From: Irpex lacteus
Taxonomy: Eukaryota > Basidiomycota > Agaricomycetes > Polyporales > Irpicaceae
Assembly (NCBI GenBank): GCA_001986395.2
Contig: MQVO02000155.1
Location: 1 to 20,227 of the forward strand
Direction of reading: 5' to 3'
DNA length: 20,227 bases
The notes under the pieces are model-generated. The model ran no database searches. It was not told the origin of the DNA and worked only from the letters and a program-made list of their open reading frames with translations. This document shows positions 18,376 through 20,227 of this stretch, piece by piece. The translations under genes were made by a program, and so were the position numbers. Numbering within the stretch: the first letter of the stretch is position 1; every line of letters starts with the position of its first letter.

Positions 18376-19814
18376 TCATTCGTTATCGCCCGCCTCAAGC
18401 TCCCTGATGGTTTTTAAAACCTTGTCCGCTTGCTGGCTCATTTCTAGCTCTTGTCTGCGTAGATAGCGATACTCGTCTCGAAGTGCTGCGAGACCGGTTT
18501 TAGCCACAGGGCGGGCTTTATTCATCGATCTATCAGACATTGATGAGAAGCTGCGTGGCGGGACTAAAGAATATGCAGGTGTGTGGTTAGTATGTAACGG
18601 AAGCCGGTGACAAACAACTTACCGCCGTCCACTACAGCCGTCGAGGGTCCGGCTGATGCATTCCTAGCAGAGGAGGAAGCAGAGGATGTGGGGCCGCAGC
18701 TGCGATAGTTTCGCACGGTGAGAAATCGACCAAAGATCTCACCCGCCAAGACTTACTTGACAACTCGTTATCTGGTGCGCGCTGCTTCGCCTTGCCTTTT
18801 TTATCACGCACGGACGTGATCGTGCGCCTCTGCTTTGTAGGTGACGGCGGAGCAGGATCATCGTCGTCCTGCTGCCGCTTTTGAACAGCAGGCGCCGGAG
18901 GGATAACCTCAGGATACTCTGGAAACCCAGCAATCGCGCCGAACAGGTCCACAATGGGCCTCATGTCGATAGCGCTCCTTTGGCTCACGGCCGCTATACG
19001 CACTGCATCCAGTATGCTGGTGGTTGCAATACGTGCATCTTTGAATCTTGACGTGCTTCCGATCCAGAGGCAACACGCACGTTGCACGCGCAGAGTTGAG
19101 ACATAATTCACACTGATGCCACCCCATGTTAGCCATTTAATGTTCAACAACTCGGCGACGATTCCTAGCTCACCCGGTCGTCTCCTTTCAATACCACCGC
19201 AGCTCTCCGATTTTCCACACCGTTCCCTGGTCGCCTGTAGGTTTGTGGGACGTAACACTCTTACCTTTCCTGTCGTCGCGCGGACTGCCATGCGACGAGG
19301 GTTCCTCGTCTTCTTCGAGTTCATCTTCCTCCTTTTCAGACGACTCACTCTCCTCGGTCTCAGGCACTATCCTATTTCTGAGACGTCTCGCCTTCCCTGG
19401 CGATGCGGGAGCTGTACTCCCCTCATAGTCACTGGCGCTATCACTCTCGTCCTCGAGTTCGTCGTTCAGCTCCTTCGACACGCCGTCGGAGTCCCTCACG
19501 TCGTTGACGATGTCCTCCTCATCTTTCTGGGGATCAGGGACTACAATTTTGCCCAGGTCCTTACCTGACAGAGCGCGTGAGTTCAAATCCATGAGGAATG
19601 AGTGAACCGACCAGTAGCCCGCGCGATTGCTTGAGCAAGGCCTGGGGGCGTCCCTTCACGCATGGCGGGCGTGATGGGAATCCTCACAGCATGAGCAGAT
19701 AGAGCTTCCTGTGTGCAAGTTATTCAGCGAAATACGAATATGCTAATTACCTGCACTCACTGTGCTTCGTTGTGCACCCTGCTTCACCTTGGCTGAATTG
19801 GATGTGCTGGGCAT
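18376..19814 (-). CDS. Zn2Cys6-like cysteine-cluster protein, about 327 residues, seven exons
   Basis: Predicted exons: 19814-19761, 19708-19612, 19564-19221, 19112-19004, 18918-18757, 18652-18623, 18563-18376; frame is kept and the total is divisible by three. The N-terminus is MPSTSNSAKVKQGAQRST. Exon 3 is strongly acidic and Ser-rich (ESESSEKEEDELEEDEE). Exon 4 encodes six cysteines spaced CX2C-X7-C-X13-CX2C-X6-C, close to but looser than the fungal Zn2Cys6 binuclear cluster and embedded mid-protein. Exon 5 has QKRQQDDDD followed by KQRR and KKGKAKQR, possible nuclear-localisation patches. The last exon is a charged helix (LRDEYRYLRRQELEMSQQ) likely to form a coiled coil. The donor of intron 3 (GTGTGG at 19220) is weak and the exon 3/4 boundary is the least certain part. 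DNA binding is plausible from the cluster; targets are unknown. Confidence 0.68.
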
Positions 19815-20227
19815 TACGTTGATTCTAGTGTGATGCTCATGAACATACATGCAGGGGTAGAGTAAATCATTGGCCTACATTGAAAGGACGCAGTGGTTTT
19901 GCAGAAGAATGAGGCGATGGCGGAGGCGAAAGATGAGTGCGAAGGACATAATGTATAGATGAATTGCAGCACGTGTTAAACATCGCCGTGCTCACGTGGT
20001 CGTAATGCACGAGTCAACACGTGGCACTGCGCGGCAACAGCAGCGCGCAACAGCGGTCGCACGATTCACTCAGCAACCTCCCCGATATCATGGTCGCAAG
20101 TTATCGGGGGCTACGCATGCGCCTCACAATCGTTTGATTCGCAGGTTTTCCCTTGGAGCTCAAAAAACAATACGAGTCGTAGCGCGTCAATCGTTCATGT
20201 CGTATACTATAGCACACGTTAGGTCCT
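19815..20227. promoter_or_regulatory. Promoter region of the zinc-cluster gene: three CACGTG boxes and one palindrome
   Basis: CACGTG occurs at 19970-19975, 19993-19998 and 20018-20023, three copies in 54 bp, 156-209 bp upstream of the start codon. Beyond them is a 26-bp palindrome at 20082-20107 (CCGATATC and GTTATCGG arms, flanked CC/GGG). The order start, CACGTG, palindrome is the one seen in the STG promoters. A second palindrome copy, if present, may lie beyond the window edge. No coding exon was found from 20108 to the end. Confidence 0.6.

Noticed and set aside
18632..19348. Continuous 238-codon minus-strand frame through the zinc-cluster gene
   Set aside because: Its upstream half is out of frame with the six-cysteine cluster; only the PEVIPPAPAVQKR region onward is used in the spliced model.
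5581..20107. Palindromes as simple inverted GATA-factor sites
   Set aside because: Many 26-bp copies contain GATAA, but the telomere-proximal copies have GATGA or GACA arms with the same CCG/CGG ends and spacing, so the GATA core is not the conserved part.
1..20227. Telomere-linked RecQ-type helicase, transposase or reverse transcriptase
   Set aside because: No helicase, DDE, tyrosine recombinase or reverse transcriptase motif was seen in any frame.

Overview
The window is a chromosome end from a eukaryote, most likely a filamentous fungus and probably a basidiomycete. It opens with telomeric repeats and carries genes with many short introns (about 47-108 bp, GTRNGT donors, CTRAY-like branch sites, YAG acceptors). 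Every gene model was assembled by hand by joining in-phase exons across visible splice sites. All five lie on the minus strand and are transcribed toward the telomere.

Layout: (a) 1-92, a 5-bp CCTAA/TTAGG telomere array. (b) 181-1102 and 1533-2420, two tandem paralogous four-exon genes (here STG1 and STG2) with identical intron phases, an initiation codon split by intron 1, and similarly spaced promoter motifs. A third promoter copy without a gene lies at about 3342-3499. (c) 3655-4312, a minisatellite of 36/50-bp units. (d) 4313-5577, a gene-poor stretch with a MITE-like segment and a possible coding relic. (e) 5578-10683, a nine-exon gene for about 1431 residues that I do not recognise. (f) 11208-17869, a 13-exon gene for about 1825 residues with a ParB/sulfiredoxin-fold-like domain, coiled coils, lysine/acid-rich tracts and two ubiquitin-interacting-motif-like helices. 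(g) 18376-19814, a seven-exon gene for about 327 residues with a Zn2Cys6-like cysteine cluster and a helical C-terminus.

The most striking signal is a family of short imperfect palindromes: 27 bp in the telomere-proximal part (CCGATG-like arms, 11-bp spacer) and 26 bp in the rest (CCGATAAC arm, 10-bp spacer, TATCGG arm). I find at least 19 copies, nearly all in pairs about 70-270 bp apart from outer edge to outer edge. Pairs sit in the promoters of STG1, STG2 and the ParB-like gene, a single copy sits upstream of the zinc-cluster gene, and pairs occupy exactly the four longest introns of the two giant genes. One pair lies within coding sequence. The arms vary together, so the dyad symmetry itself seems maintained.

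Taken together, the window looks like a subtelomeric gene set sharing a palindromic cis-element. A ParB-like nuclear protein and a zinc-cluster protein encoded nearby are candidate readers of that element. This is a hypothesis: no gene here was matched to a database, and the functional links are inferred.
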